This document shows positions 29,245 through 38,094 of a DNA stretch of 38,094 nucleotides, piece after piece; the stretch's first letter is position 1; the number at the start of each line of letters is the position of its first letter. Location: the NCBI GenBank assembly GCA_003972955.1, contig QOAQ01000154.1, positions 1-38,094 on the forward strand, given 5' to 3'. Source of the stretch: Aquificaceae bacterium. GTDB lineage: Bacteria; Pseudomonadota; Gammaproteobacteria; Thiotrichales; Thiotrichaceae. The translations under genes and the position numbers were made by a program. Under the pieces are notes generated by a model, which did not search any database, was not told the origin of the DNA, and saw nothing but the letters and a program-made list of their open reading frames with translations.

Positions 29245-30168
29245 TTATTTTTTTAGAAACGGATCATAGCTCCTAGCATACTTTTTTGACTCTTTAATCA
29301 TAAAGTCTTGAAATTGCTTGGCGGCAGGTGGTAGTTTTTTATCCTTTCTCTTAACGATATGCCAATGACGTTGAATGGGGAGTCGATTAACATCAAGAAT
29401 CACCAATTTTTTTGCCTCTAACTCAAGTTTTATACTGTGTAGAGAGACGATTCCTAAGCCTAGCCCTGCTATAACAGCATGTTTGATGGCTTCATTGCTT
29501 CCCATTTCTAATGTGCTTTTTAGTTCTTGATGTTGTGCTTTGAAAAAAGAGTTGATGGTTGCGCGTGTGCCTGAGCCTTGTTCTCGTACAATAAATTCAT
29601 GTGTGGCAATATCTTTGAATGAGATATTGCGTTTATTTACGCAGGGGTGGTCGGTATGTGCGATAACACACAGCGGGTTGGGAATTAAAGGTTCAGACAC
29701 CAGCCCTGATTTTGGTGGTGGCTCGCCCATTAAGACAATATCAGGTTCAAAATTTTGCAGTTGTTTAATTAATTTTTCTCGGTTAGTAATTTTTAGCACA
29801 ACCTTAATGTTTTTATTTTCTTTGGAGAAACAAGCAATCATCTGGGTGATGAGGTGATTGGAGGTAGTTGTTGCCGATACTTTTATGCGTCCTCGGTGTA
29901 AATCCTTTATTTCATGGGTTGCTTCTATTAAGTCGTCATAATCAATTGTGAGTTTATGGCTGTACTGGTGAAAATCTTTTCCTGTTTCTGTTAACGCGAT
30001 ACGCTTTCCTTGTCGTTCAAATAATACAATTCCCGTATTTGATTCCAGTTGTTTTATTTGCATGGAAACCGCAGGTTGGGTCATATGTAATTTCTCTGCG
30101 GCTAAGGAATAGCTACCTAATTGAACAATCGCATCCACGATTTGTAGTTGTCTAATGGTTATATGCAT
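29245..30168 (-). CDS. cbbR: LysR-type regulator, CbbR-like
   Basis: MHITIRQLQIVDAIVQLGSYSLAAEKLHMTQPAVSMQIKQLESNTGIVLFERQGKRI; divergent from cbbM; start at MHITIRQ preferred over track 30177. Confidence 0.85.
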   Translation of the reverse strand: MHITIRQLQIVDAIVQLGSYSLAAEKLHMTQPAVSMQIKQLESNTGIVLFERQGKRIALTETGKDFHQYSHKLTIDYDDLIEATHEIKDLHRGRIKVSATTTSNHLITQMIACFSKENKNIKVVLKITNREKLIKQLQNFEPDIVLMGEPPPKSGLVSEPLIPNPLCVIAHTDHPCVNKRNISFKDIATHEFIVREQGSGTRATINSFFKAQHQELKSTLEMGSNEAIKHAVIAGLGLGIVSLHSIKLELEAKKLVILDVNRLPIQRHWHIVKRKDKKLPPAAKQFQDFMIKESKKYARSYDPFLKK

Positions 30169-30176
30169 AATCACCA

Positions 30177-30223
30177 TTATAAGTTTTTCTTATAAAAAGT
30201 TAAGTTAAAATAGCTTTTACTTA
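30177..30223. promoter_or_regulatory. Probable CbbR operator region (two palindromes)
   Basis: TTATAAG-ttttt-CTTATAA (30177-30195) and TAAGTtAAAA-tagc-TTTTACTTA (30201-30223), followed by a TATAGT -10-like box at 30237. Confidence 0.6.
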
Positions 30224-30313
30224 TTAATAATTTCAGTATAGTGTGCTCATGTTTTAGAGTTGATCGTTATTTTTACAATATTAATGAATCATTACTACTC
30301 TAATCACCCCAAT

Positions 30314-30341
30314 ACAGATAACCTTATCTGTTTGTTTTTTA
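30314..30341 (+). other. Terminator-like hairpin + U-tract in cbbM leader
   Basis: acagata-acct-tatctgt followed by ttgttttttat, just upstream of SD gaaaggag. Confidence 0.5.
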
Positions 30342-30360
30342 TATTTGAAAGGAGTTCCAA

Positions 30361-31737
30361 ATGGATCAGTCGGGTCGTTATGCAGACTTAAGTCTTGATG
30401 AAGATACGTTAATTGCAGAAGGGAAGCATATTCTTGTTGCTTACACAATGGAGCCAAATGGCCCTGGTTACTTAGAAGCAGCAGCTCACTTTGCAGCAGA
30501 GTCTTCAACCGGTACAAACGTAGAAGTTTCTACCACAGACGATTTCACCAAAGGCGTTGACGCTTTAGTTTATGAAATCGACGAAGCAAAAGGCATTATG
30601 AAAATTGCCTACCCTAACGAATTATTTGACCGTAATGTAATAGACGGTCGTGCAATGATCGTTTCATTCCTAACACTTGTTATTGGTAATAACCAAGGCA
30701 TGGGTGATATTGCAAACGCTCAAATGCAAGATTTTTATATGCCACCTGCAATGCTTGCATTATTTGATGGCCCTGCAAAATCAATTAATGATCTATGGAC
30801 ATTATTAGGTCGTGATCATGAAAACGGTGGTTACATCGCTGGTACTATTATCAAGCCTAAGCTTGGTTTACGTCCTGAGCCATTTGCTGAAGCAGCTTAC
30901 CAGTTCTGGCTAGGTGGTGACTTTATCAAGAATGATGAGCCACAAGGAAACCAAGTTTTCTGTCCACTTAAGAAAGTACTTCCTCTCGTACATGATGCAA
31001 TGAAACGTGCACAAGATGAGACGGGTGAAGCTAAACTATTCTCTTTGAATATCACAGCTGATGACCATTACGAAATGTGTGCTCGTGCTGATTTCGGATT
31101 AGAAACATTTGGTGAAGATGCACCTCGTTTAGCCTTCTTGGTAGACGGTTTTGTGGGTGGCCCTGGTATGGTGACAACAGCACGTCGCCAGTACCCATCA
31201 CAATATTTACATTACCATCGTGCAGGTCATGGCATGATTACATCACCTTCATCTAAGCGTGGTTACACAGCTTATATCTTAGCTAAAATGTCTCGTTTAA
31301 TGGGTGCTTCTGGTATCCACGTAGGCACAATGGGTTATGGTAAAATGGAAGGTGGTGCTGATGATAAGATCATCGCATACATGATTGAGCGTGATGAGTG
31401 TCAAGGGCCTTTCTACTACCAGAAATGGCATGGAATGAAGCCAACGACTCCAATCGTTTCTGGTGGCATGAACGCACTTCGTCTACCTGGATTCTTCGAG
31501 AACCTAGGTCACGGTAATGTAATCAATACCTCTGGTGGTGGTTCATACGGTCACATCGACAGCCCTGCTGACGGTGCTATCTCATTGAAGCAATCTTACC
31601 AGTGTTACACTGAAGGTGCTGACCCTATTGAATTTGCAAAAGAGCATAAAGAATTTGCACGTGCATTTGAGTCATTCCCAGGTGATGCTGACCAGATATT
31701 CCCAGGTTGGAGAGATAAGCTAGGCGTTCATAAGTAA
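30361..31737 (+). CDS. cbbM: Ribulose-1,5-bisphosphate carboxylase/oxygenase form II
   Basis: [12 protein letters not shown]...[77 protein letters not shown]. Confidence 0.97.
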   Translation: MDQSGRYADLSLDEDTLIAEGKHILVAYTMEPNGPGYLEAAAHFAAESSTGTNVEVSTTDDFTKGVDALVYEIDEAKGIMKIAYPNELFDRNVIDGRAMIVSFLTLVIGNNQGMGDIANAQMQDFYMPPAMLALFDGPAKSINDLWTLLGRDHENGGYIAGTIIKPKLGLRPEPFAEAAYQFWLGGDFIKNDEPQGNQVFCPLKKVLPLVHDAMKRAQDETGEAKLFSLNITADDHYEMCARADFGLETFGEDAPRLAFLVDGFVGGPGMVTTARRQYPSQYLHYHRAGHGMITSPSSKRGYTAYILAKMSRLMGASGIHVGTMGYGKMEGGADDKIIAYMIERDECQGPFYYQKWHGMKPTTPIVSGGMNALRLPGFFENLGHGNVINTSGGGSYGHIDSPADGAISLKQSYQCYTEGADPIEFAKEHKEFARAFESFPGDADQIFPGWRDKLGVHK

Positions 31738-31770
31738 ACAATTATTACTTTTGAGTTTTTAGGTTAAGAG

Positions 31771-31798
31771 AAAGCCCCGTTTTTCGGGGCTTTTTTAT
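31771..31798 (+). terminator. Rho-independent terminator after cbbM
   Basis: aaagccccg-tttt-tcggggcttttttatt. Confidence 0.9.
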
Positions 31799-32043
31799 TA
31801 AACTATTCATTGTTTTAATAGTTTCTAAAGCCTGTTTTATTAAAAAAGACATGCTAATGGAAACTATTTACATGGATTAGGAACGCGCATGGAATAACTT
31901 CCAGAATTTCTAACACAGAATTTTTATTTCAGATTAGATGAGCTCATAAGGCGCATAGTTACTCTACGCAACGAATGAGATCATTTAAGCTAGAGATTGG
32001 GAAGTTGTTTTATGCTCATTCCCCAAATACAGGATAAAGCGCT

Positions 32044-32853
32044 ATGAGCGACATTGATATTGAACAATACAATATAACAGAAGAACCTTTTTACCATGCA
32101 CAGGGTGATGAAGTTAAATGGTATCAAGCAGCCTACGATGCACGTCTGCCTGTTATGGTTAAAGGGCCGACGGGTTGTGGTAAATCCCGTTTTATCGAGC
32201 ACATGGCCTATAAACTTGGCAAGCCATTAATTACCGTTGCTTGTAATGAAGATATGACCGCCTCCGATTTAGTCGGTCGTTATTTGCTTGATGCGAATGG
32301 TACACGCTGGTTAGATGGCCCTTTGACGATTGCCGCTCGTATCGGCGCAATTTGTTACTTGGATGAAGTGGTGGAAGCACGTCAAGATACTACCGTTGTT
32401 ATTCACCCCTTAACCGATCACCGCCGTACATTACCTTTGGATAAAAAAGGTGAGACAGTCACTGCACACCCTGATTTTCAATTAGTGATTTCTTATAATC
32501 CTGGTTATCAAAGTTTGATGAAAGAACTAAAGCAATCCACTAAACAGCGTTTTGTCGCAATGGACTTTGACTATGCTCCCGCAAAAGTTGAGGAAGGCAT
32601 TGTTGAAAAAGAAGCAGGTGTTGACGCTGAAACGGCAAAAAAACTGGTTAAAATTGGTGCTGTTGCTCGAAATTTAAAGGGTCATGGCTTAGACGAAGGT
32701 ATCTCTACCCGTTTATTAGTTTATGCAGCAAGCCTAATGAATCAAGGTATCAATGCACAAGATGCTTGTAAAATGGCACTAGTACGTCCTATTACGGATG
32801 ATGCAGATATTCGTCAAACCTTAGATCATGCTATTGATACTATTTTTGCATAA
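32044..32853 (+). CDS. cbbQ: RuBisCO activation AAA+ ATPase CbbQ (MoxR family)
   Basis: RLPVMVKGPTGCGKSRFIEHMAYKLGKPLITVACNEDMTASDLVGRYLLD; ICYLDEVVEARQDTTVVIHPLTDHRRTLP. Confidence 0.93.
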   Translation: MSDIDIEQYNITEEPFYHAQGDEVKWYQAAYDARLPVMVKGPTGCGKSRFIEHMAYKLGKPLITVACNEDMTASDLVGRYLLDANGTRWLDGPLTIAARIGAICYLDEVVEARQDTTVVIHPLTDHRRTLPLDKKGETVTAHPDFQLVISYNPGYQSLMKELKQSTKQRFVAMDFDYAPAKVEEGIVEKEAGVDAETAKKLVKIGAVARNLKGHGLDEGISTRLLVYAASLMNQGINAQDACKMALVRPITDDADIRQTLDHAIDTIFA

Positions 32854-32868
32854 GGAACTCTTTAGTAT

Positions 32869-32921
32869 CCGCATCCTTCACTTCGACTTCGCTCAGTACA
32901 GGCGATAAGCTTAGGGTGCGG
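32869..32921. repeat. REP-like element between cbbQ and cbbO
   Basis: ccgcatccttcacttcgacttcgctcagtacaggcgataagcttagggtgcgg; same family as 25043-25091. Confidence 0.75.
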
Positions 32922-33017
32922 TAGTAAAGCACAAAACCACAGATTGATACTATTAGCAACTATCTGAGCAGTTATCATTATTTAACTGTAAATATCTAAA
33001 AAACCAGTAAAAATAAT

Positions 33018-35321
33018 ATGACCACTATAGCCGAAGAAAAAACGCTCCCCCCAGAGCTTCTCGCGTTTCGTAATAAGCTTAAATGTAGTTTTGAGCAGAT
33101 TGATGATGTCTTTGAAGACTGTATTCGTGACGCACAAAGGCGATTAACCAATAAAGGCGTTGAAGATTACCTAAAAGGCGCATCACTTATTTGTATGATC
33201 GGTCGTGGTGTCGAGCCAGTTTTACAATTTATGGAAGTTATTCCTGAGTTGGCAGGTAGGATTGGTGAGGACGTTATCAAGCAGGTTGCTGATGGTGTGT
33301 GGGAAGTGTCTCGTACACCGAATGGTGTGGCGATTCCTCCTTTTATGGCAGTTTTGCAAGAGGCAGGTCGTCGCCTTGGTAGTCAAGATCAGTTCAATCA
33401 TTATATGGATATTCTTTTCGATATGATGGCGCGTACCACAGGCTCAATTCATGGTCATCACACCACCATGCCAAGCCCTGGTCTGCCTGACTTATTAAAT
33501 CAAATACCTTACTTATTAAGCCAAATTTCGCTCGACGGTTTACGCAACTGGGTAGATTACGGCATTCGCAACTACAATAATCACCCTGAGCGTCAAAAAG
33601 ACTATTTTACCCTGCAATCTGCCGATGCGCGGGCGATGTTACAGCGTGAGCGTCATGGTACGCTGTTTGCAGATAATGAGCGAAATCTGGCTACTTACCT
33701 GCAAGCCTTGTGGAAAGATAAAGATTACCTAGTGCCATATTCAACAGGCTTTGATGAGCTACGCCAACCTGTACCATATTACGACAAGCTCGGTATGCGT
33801 ATCCCTGATGTCTATGATGATGTATTGGATAGCGAAGGAAATACGCTAGTAAAAGGTATTGATCGTTACCGTGCAGTGTTAGCACATATGGTGGCGCATC
33901 GCCGTTGGAGTGGGCAAATGGTGGCGGATAACTTTAGTCCATTTCAGCGCATTTCTATCGAAATTTTAGAAGACTCACGGGTTGAGTATCTCGCCATACA
34001 AGAATATCCAGGCTTGAGAAATTTATGGCTTTCTTTGCATCCTGTCCCTGTCGAAGGTGAATGTAATGAAAAAGGTGTTTCCTGTATACGCCATCGTCTT
34101 GCAATGTTGTCTTATGCGATTTTAAATAAAGATCACGGCTATCAAGATAAAGATATTCTAATGACTGTTAAAGCATTTCACGAGTTGATGCAGAAGTCGC
34201 AAGAAACAGGTGAGCCAACAGCAACAAAAGATATGATAGACCTCGGTTTATCTTATATCACTAGAACCCGCCGCCAAGAAGATCAAGCCGCACGGGTTTA
34301 TTTTGACAATACCATTGTTGATTATCGTGATGATAATCGTCGCCTGTGGGTGTTTATCGAAGATGGTGATGAAGAAGAGCAGTTTGATAATAAACCACAA
34401 AAAACGGAGGAGGAAGAGCTACATGCACTGCCACCACGTCATTATCCAGAATGGGACTATAATACAAAGAGTTACCGTCCAGACTGGGTGAGTTTATATG
34501 AAAGTTTACACCCTTCTGGAAACCCCGCCGATATTGATCGTATACTCGAAAAGCACGCGGCATTGGCGAAAAAGCTAAAACAAATTCTTGATATGTTGAA
34601 GCCACAACATTATGTGCGTGTACGTTATCAAGAAGAAGGAAGCGAGCTTGATTTAGATGTGGCAATTCGTTCCTTAATTGATTTCAAAAGTGGCGCACAA
34701 CCTGACCCGCGTATCAACATGAGCCACAAACACGATGGGCGCGATATAGCCGTGACCTTATTGCTCGATTTATCCGCATCACTTGAGGATATACCACACG
34801 GCAGTACGCAAACCTTATTAGAACTTAGTCAAGAAGCGGTGTCTTTATTAGGTTGGGCGATTGATAAATTAGATGATAAATTCTCCATTGGTGGCTTCTT
34901 CTCTAATACACGCCATGATGTGAAATATCTACACATGAAAGGCTTTACTGAGTCTTGGGATGATCAAGTAAAAGCACGTATCGCCAAGATGGAAGCAGGC
35001 TTTTCAACCCGTATGGGCGCAGCAATACGCCATGCAGGTCATTATCTCGGCAAGCAAAAAGCAGATAAAAAATTACTCTTGATCCTAACCGATGGCGAGC
35101 CTGCTGATATTGATGTAGACGATGCGAAGTTACTGATTAAAGATGCCTATAAAGCCACTACAGAGCTAGATATGGATGGTATTTATACGCATTGTATTAG
35201 CCTAGACCCAAATGCTGATGAGTACGTTAGTGATATATTTGGATCACATTACACAGTGATTGATAATGTCAGTCGTTTGCCTGAAAAATTACCGCAATTA
35301 TTTTTGTCATTGACAAAATAG
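33018..35321 (+). CDS. cbbO: RuBisCO activation VWA-domain protein CbbO
   Basis: C-terminal VWA/MIDAS DGRDIAVTLLLDLSASLED; SIGGFFSNTRHDVKY; LILTDGEPADIDV; adjacent to cbbQ. Confidence 0.92.
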   Translation: MTTIAEEKTLPPELLAFRNKLKCSFEQIDDVFEDCIRDAQRRLTNKGVEDYLKGASLICMIGRGVEPVLQFMEVIPELAGRIGEDVIKQVADGVWEVSRTPNGVAIPPFMAVLQEAGRRLGSQDQFNHYMDILFDMMARTTGSIHGHHTTMPSPGLPDLLNQIPYLLSQISLDGLRNWVDYGIRNYNNHPERQKDYFTLQSADARAMLQRERHGTLFADNERNLATYLQALWKDKDYLVPYSTGFDELRQPVPYYDKLGMRIPDVYDDVLDSEGNTLVKGIDRYRAVLAHMVAHRRWSGQMVADNFSPFQRISIEILEDSRVEYLAIQEYPGLRNLWLSLHPVPVEGECNEKGVSCIRHRLAMLSYAILNKDHGYQDKDILMTVKAFHELMQKSQETGEPTATKDMIDLGLSYITRTRRQEDQAARVYFDNTIVDYRDDNRRLWVFIEDGDEEEQFDNKPQKTEEEELHALPPRHYPEWDYNTKSYRPDWVSLYESLHPSGNPADIDRILEKHAALAKKLKQILDMLKPQHYVRVRYQEEGSELDLDVAIRSLIDFKSGAQPDPRINMSHKHDGRDIAVTLLLDLSASLEDIPHGSTQTLLELSQEAVSLLGWAIDKLDDKFSIGGFFSNTRHDVKYLHMKGFTESWDDQVKARIAKMEAGFSTRMGAAIRHAGHYLGKQKADKKLLLILTDGEPADIDVDDAKLLIKDAYKATTELDMDGIYTHCISLDPNADEYVSDIFGSHYTVIDNVSRLPEKLPQLFLSLTK

Positions 35322-35347
35322 TGTTTTTTTTACGTTGAGATGTTTGA

Positions 35348-35752
35348 ATGAAAAATACCATTAAACTCACTATTCCTTTTTCCTTTAAAGGCGTAGATTA
35401 CAAACCCTCTTCAGTGATTGATCTGGATACTTTTCTTTTAGGCGATCAGAATTTAGATGCCTTATTTCAAATAGTAGCCACTGAAAATAAAATTAGTAAC
35501 TACTCGTATGAGTATGAAGTGCTAGAAGCATCACCTAAAATTTTTAGTGACCCTACCGGCATGGCATGTGATTTTTTATCGGGTGATTCTTTTGATTTCG
35601 AAGGCTTTAAGCATTATAAAAATAAAGCACAAGCATTGACTATTTTGCAAGATATAGCCAAAAACACCTTGGAAATTGATGATCTTGAAGCGCATCAAAA
35701 CTTAAAGCAAGCATTGTGGGAAGCGTATAAAGCAGGGCGAGATATGGTGTAA
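35348..35752 (+). CDS. Uncharacterised 134-aa protein downstream of cbbO
   Basis: Intact ORF 26 nt after cbbO with upstream gttgagatg; no family recognised. Confidence 0.65.
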   Translation: MKNTIKLTIPFSFKGVDYKPSSVIDLDTFLLGDQNLDALFQIVATENKISNYSYEYEVLEASPKIFSDPTGMACDFLSGDSFDFEGFKHYKNKAQALTILQDIAKNTLEIDDLEAHQNLKQALWEAYKAGRDMV

Positions 35753-35825
35753 AATGTCACCATCGCTTAGTAAGGTATACGAAATAACGTCCTAATCTGG
35801 GTTGCCAACTTAAAGCAGGACGCAA

Positions 35826-35931
35826 CTCGTTCCCGCGCTCCAGCGTGGGAATGCAGGTTGAACGCTCCAGCGTTCCGAACGCAACGCTGGAGCGTTGCAA
35901 GCTGCATTCCCACCGAGACGGTGGAAACGAG
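35826..35931. repeat. MITE-like palindromic element
   Basis: ctcgttcccgcgctccagcgtgggaatgcag ... ctgcattcccaccgagacggtggaaacgag; inner aacgctccagcgtt/aacgctggagcgtt. Confidence 0.8.
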
Positions 35932-35958
35932 ATTATTCGTGAATTTTTTTAGGTTTTT

Positions 35959-36576
35959 TTAGAAAGTAGATAACTCAATACCAACACTCAGCATATTAAT
36001 ATCTGTTTCTTCTGTATTGCTAGTTTCAATACTTGGCAAGCGTTCCCATTCTGCGCGTAACTTCATTGACTCGCTAAGATTTACTTTTGCACCTACTCCG
36101 TAAGTTAAGCCTGTGCCACTTTTTTTGCTATCCGTGTTTTCACTTGTCCAACGAGAAAATCCCGCTTTTCCAAAGATACCAAACTGATCATTAATAGGGA
36201 GGTTGGCGACACCTGCGACAGATAATGCAGAAATATCGGATGCTGCGCCTGCTTTATGTAAATCACCAATACTGGTATAGGCGGCTTCTGCACTCAATAA
36301 TTCATTAATCTTATAACCTGCAAATGCTTTCCATGAGCTGTCTTTATCTGCACAGCCTTTTGTAATCTCACAATAATTATCGGCTTCTGATGCACCAAAA
36401 GATCCGCCAAAATAGATTCTCTCCATCATACCTGTGGCAGTATTTGTTGCATCGACATAGGCAGCAGAGGCTTTGGCATAGTTGAAAGGGTTTGAAGGAA
36501 GGTCTGCATAAACATTAGAAAATAATGGAAATACAGCGAGTGCAATTAATGCTTTTAGTTTATTATTTGTTTTCAT
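35959..36576 (-). CDS. Outer membrane beta-barrel (OmpA-like) porin family protein
   Basis: Signal peptide MKTNNKLKALIALAVFPLFSNVYA; GGSFGASEADNYCEITKGC...; alternating strands, C-terminal F. Confidence 0.75.
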   Translation of the reverse strand: MKTNNKLKALIALAVFPLFSNVYADLPSNPFNYAKASAAYVDATNTATGMMERIYFGGSFGASEADNYCEITKGCADKDSSWKAFAGYKINELLSAEAAYTSIGDLHKAGAASDISALSVAGVANLPINDQFGIFGKAGFSRWTSENTDSKKSGTGLTYGVGAKVNLSESMKLRAEWERLPSIETSNTEETDINMLSVGIELSTF

Positions 36577-36689
36577 AATAGGGGGTCACAAATTATTATT
36601 ATTATTTAGGGGGGTGTTACGATGATTATCTTATGAAATGTAGATAGGTGTTGTAAATTAAAAATTGATAAGTGGGCTTGGCAATTTAT

Positions 36690-36849
36690 AGTATCCTGAA
36701 TCCGTGAGGTTAATGCGGATATGAGGGGCAAGATATTGTTTTCACAGTGGAATTAAAAAATCTTAGCTTCACCCGTAGGTTAAGCGGGTATTTTTTAAAC
36801 CGCTGTGGAATCAATAGCTTGTGGCTCATGCCGTAGTAACCAGGAGTAT
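36690..36849. repeat. MITE-like palindromic repeat, copy 2 (inverted relative to copy 1)
   Basis: Reverse complement aligns along its length with 1190-1368 (shared cacaagctattgattccacag..tttaaaaaatacccgcttaacctaygggtgaagctaagattttttaatt..). Confidence 0.85.
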
Positions 36850-36962
36850 AAAATAAAACGCTACACTTCATCTGCTGACAGGTGGTGATTATTTATTTTG
36901 ATTGAAAAGTCACGTATAATGCGCGGAAGCTTTAATTATAAAAAAACAGAAGAAGGCTAAAT

Positions 36963-37718
36963 ATGTTCGAATTTATCACTGCTGGGGGACTTATGATGGT
37001 TCCTATCATCATAATTTCAATTATCGCAATGGCTATCATTGCTGCGTTATTTATTTCTTTAAATAGTAAACGCGTCATTCCCGAGGGGACAACGAATATT
37101 GCACGAAAACTTGCTATATCGGGGAATGCAACACCTGCACAAATAGGAAAATTGCGAGATAGTTCGTTATTGGGGGAAGTACTAGCGACAGGCTTAGAGA
37201 ATGCTAAATTACCACGTCATGCACTGAAAGAAAGTATCGAAGAAACGGGTCGCCATGTTATTCATGCAATGGATAAATATATGACAACGCTTGGTACAGT
37301 TGCAGCAATAGCGCCTTTGCTGGGATTATTGGGAACGGTTGTTGGAATGATTAATGTCTTTAGTGTGATTACAACTCAAGGTGTTGGTAGTCCAACAGAA
37401 TTAGCAGGGGGTATCTCTCAAGCATTGATTACGACAGCAGCAGGTATCTCGGTTGCTGTGCCAGCACTCATTTTTCATCGTTATTTTCGCGGTAAGATTA
37501 ATGATTATGCGATAGAAATGGAGAAAGAAACCATGAAGCTGATTGAAACAATCAATCGTAAATCTTCAGCTCCTGCATCAGTGGCTAATATTACTTCAGC
37601 CCAAGGTGTCGATGCACCTAACCCTAGCGCAGCCGTTCAAGCAGCAAAGAAAAAACTAATGGCTCAGCAACAAGCAAATGCTAGACAGCAAGCTAAAGCT
37701 AAAGGTAATGTGGCATGA
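36963..37718 (+). CDS. exbB: MotA/TolQ/ExbB proton channel family protein
   Basis: MFEFITAGGLMMVPIIIISIIAMAIIAALF; TLGTVAAIAPLLGLLGTVVGMINVF; GISQALITTAAGISVAVPALI. Confidence 0.9.
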   Translation: MFEFITAGGLMMVPIIIISIIAMAIIAALFISLNSKRVIPEGTTNIARKLAISGNATPAQIGKLRDSSLLGEVLATGLENAKLPRHALKESIEETGRHVIHAMDKYMTTLGTVAAIAPLLGLLGTVVGMINVFSVITTQGVGSPTELAGGISQALITTAAGISVAVPALIFHRYFRGKINDYAIEMEKETMKLIETINRKSSAPASVANITSAQGVDAPNPSAAVQAAKKKLMAQQQANARQQAKAKGNVA

Positions 37719-38094
37719 ATTTTCGTCAGCACGTTAGCGATGATGTGGAGGTTAGTTTAACCCCATTAATAGATGTAGTCTTTTTACTGTTAATCTTTTT
37801 TATGATTACCACTACCTTTGACCGTGACGCTAAAATTAAAATAGACTTACCAACAACGGAAAGTGCCGCTCCAGTGGCAGAATCAAATACTTTAGAATTA
37901 CTGATTGATAGCCAAGGGCGCTATTATGTCGATGGGCTTGAAGTGTTAAATAATAAACCTGAGACCTTGTTTAAGGCGATGAGTCAGGCGCTAGACAAAC
38001 GCGGCAATAACCCACCTTTAGTGATTAGTGCCGATGCGCATTCAAATTATCAATCAGTTGTGACGGCAATGGATATTGCAGGAAGATTGGGTTT
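37715..38094 (+). CDS. exbD: ExbD/TolR biopolymer transport protein (3' truncated)
   Basis: MNFRQHVSDDVEVSLTPLIDVVFLLLIFFMITTTF...; ATGA overlap with exbB; open to window end. Confidence 0.9.
   Translation, partial: MNFRQHVSDDVEVSLTPLIDVVFLLLIFFMITTTFDRDAKIKIDLPTTESAAPVAESNTLELLIDSQGRYYVDGLEVLNNKPETLFKAMSQALDKRGNNPPLVISADAHSNYQSVVTAMDIAGRLG

Noticed and set aside
30281-30517. 78-aa minus-strand ORF overlapping the cbbM start
   Set aside because: Overlaps cbbM coding and leader region; no coding signature
34354-34665. 103-aa ORF antisense to cbbO, plus 33205-33426, 33691-33885 and 34303-34491
   Set aside because: Alternative-frame noise within cbbO
1-38094. CRISPR arrays, toxin-antitoxin, prophage, IS transposase or defence genes
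   Set aside because: Looked for; no regularly spaced repeats and no recognisable transposase, integrase, nuclease or TA products

Overview
This is a 38 kb chromosomal window of moderately AT-rich DNA, probably from a sulfur-oxidizing or chemoautotrophic gammaproteobacterium. That assignment is inferred from gene content and was not tested. The recognisable blocks are: the end of a DUF3570-like protein plus apbE; a solitary atpC; an Lgt-like/left-handed beta-helix operon; a TMEM43-family protein and a fatty acid desaturase; a trans-sulfuration PLP enzyme; a tight operon DUF3817-iorA-iorB-AmmeMemoRadiSam radical SAM enzyme; a complete cysE-iscR-iscS-iscU-iscA-hscB-hscA-fdx-iscX locus; moaA; ubiG; a DUF1015 gene; tRNA-Arg(ACG) and tRNA-Ser(GCT); rpe-gph-[trp leader peptide]-trpE-trpG; cbbR divergent from cbbM (form II RuBisCO) followed by cbbQ, cbbO and a small unknown gene; an OMP beta-barrel; and exbB-exbD (truncated at the window edge). 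Features not in the ORF track include: a Trp-rich 18-aa leader peptide before trpE (MMKINLYKNWQQNWRWCS); a near-consensus IscR type-1 site overlapping a sigma70 promoter upstream of iscR; two small membrane-protein ORFs (46 and 54 aa); operator-like palindromes and a terminator-like hairpin in the cbbR-cbbM intergenic region; and several families of dispersed palindromic (MITE/REP-like) repeats, including an inverted pair 35 kb apart. I did not find a clear-cut new defence or mobile system. The best candidates for undescribed biology are the small-protein/Lgt-like/LbH operon, the IOR-AmrS operon and the cbbO-linked 134-aa protein.
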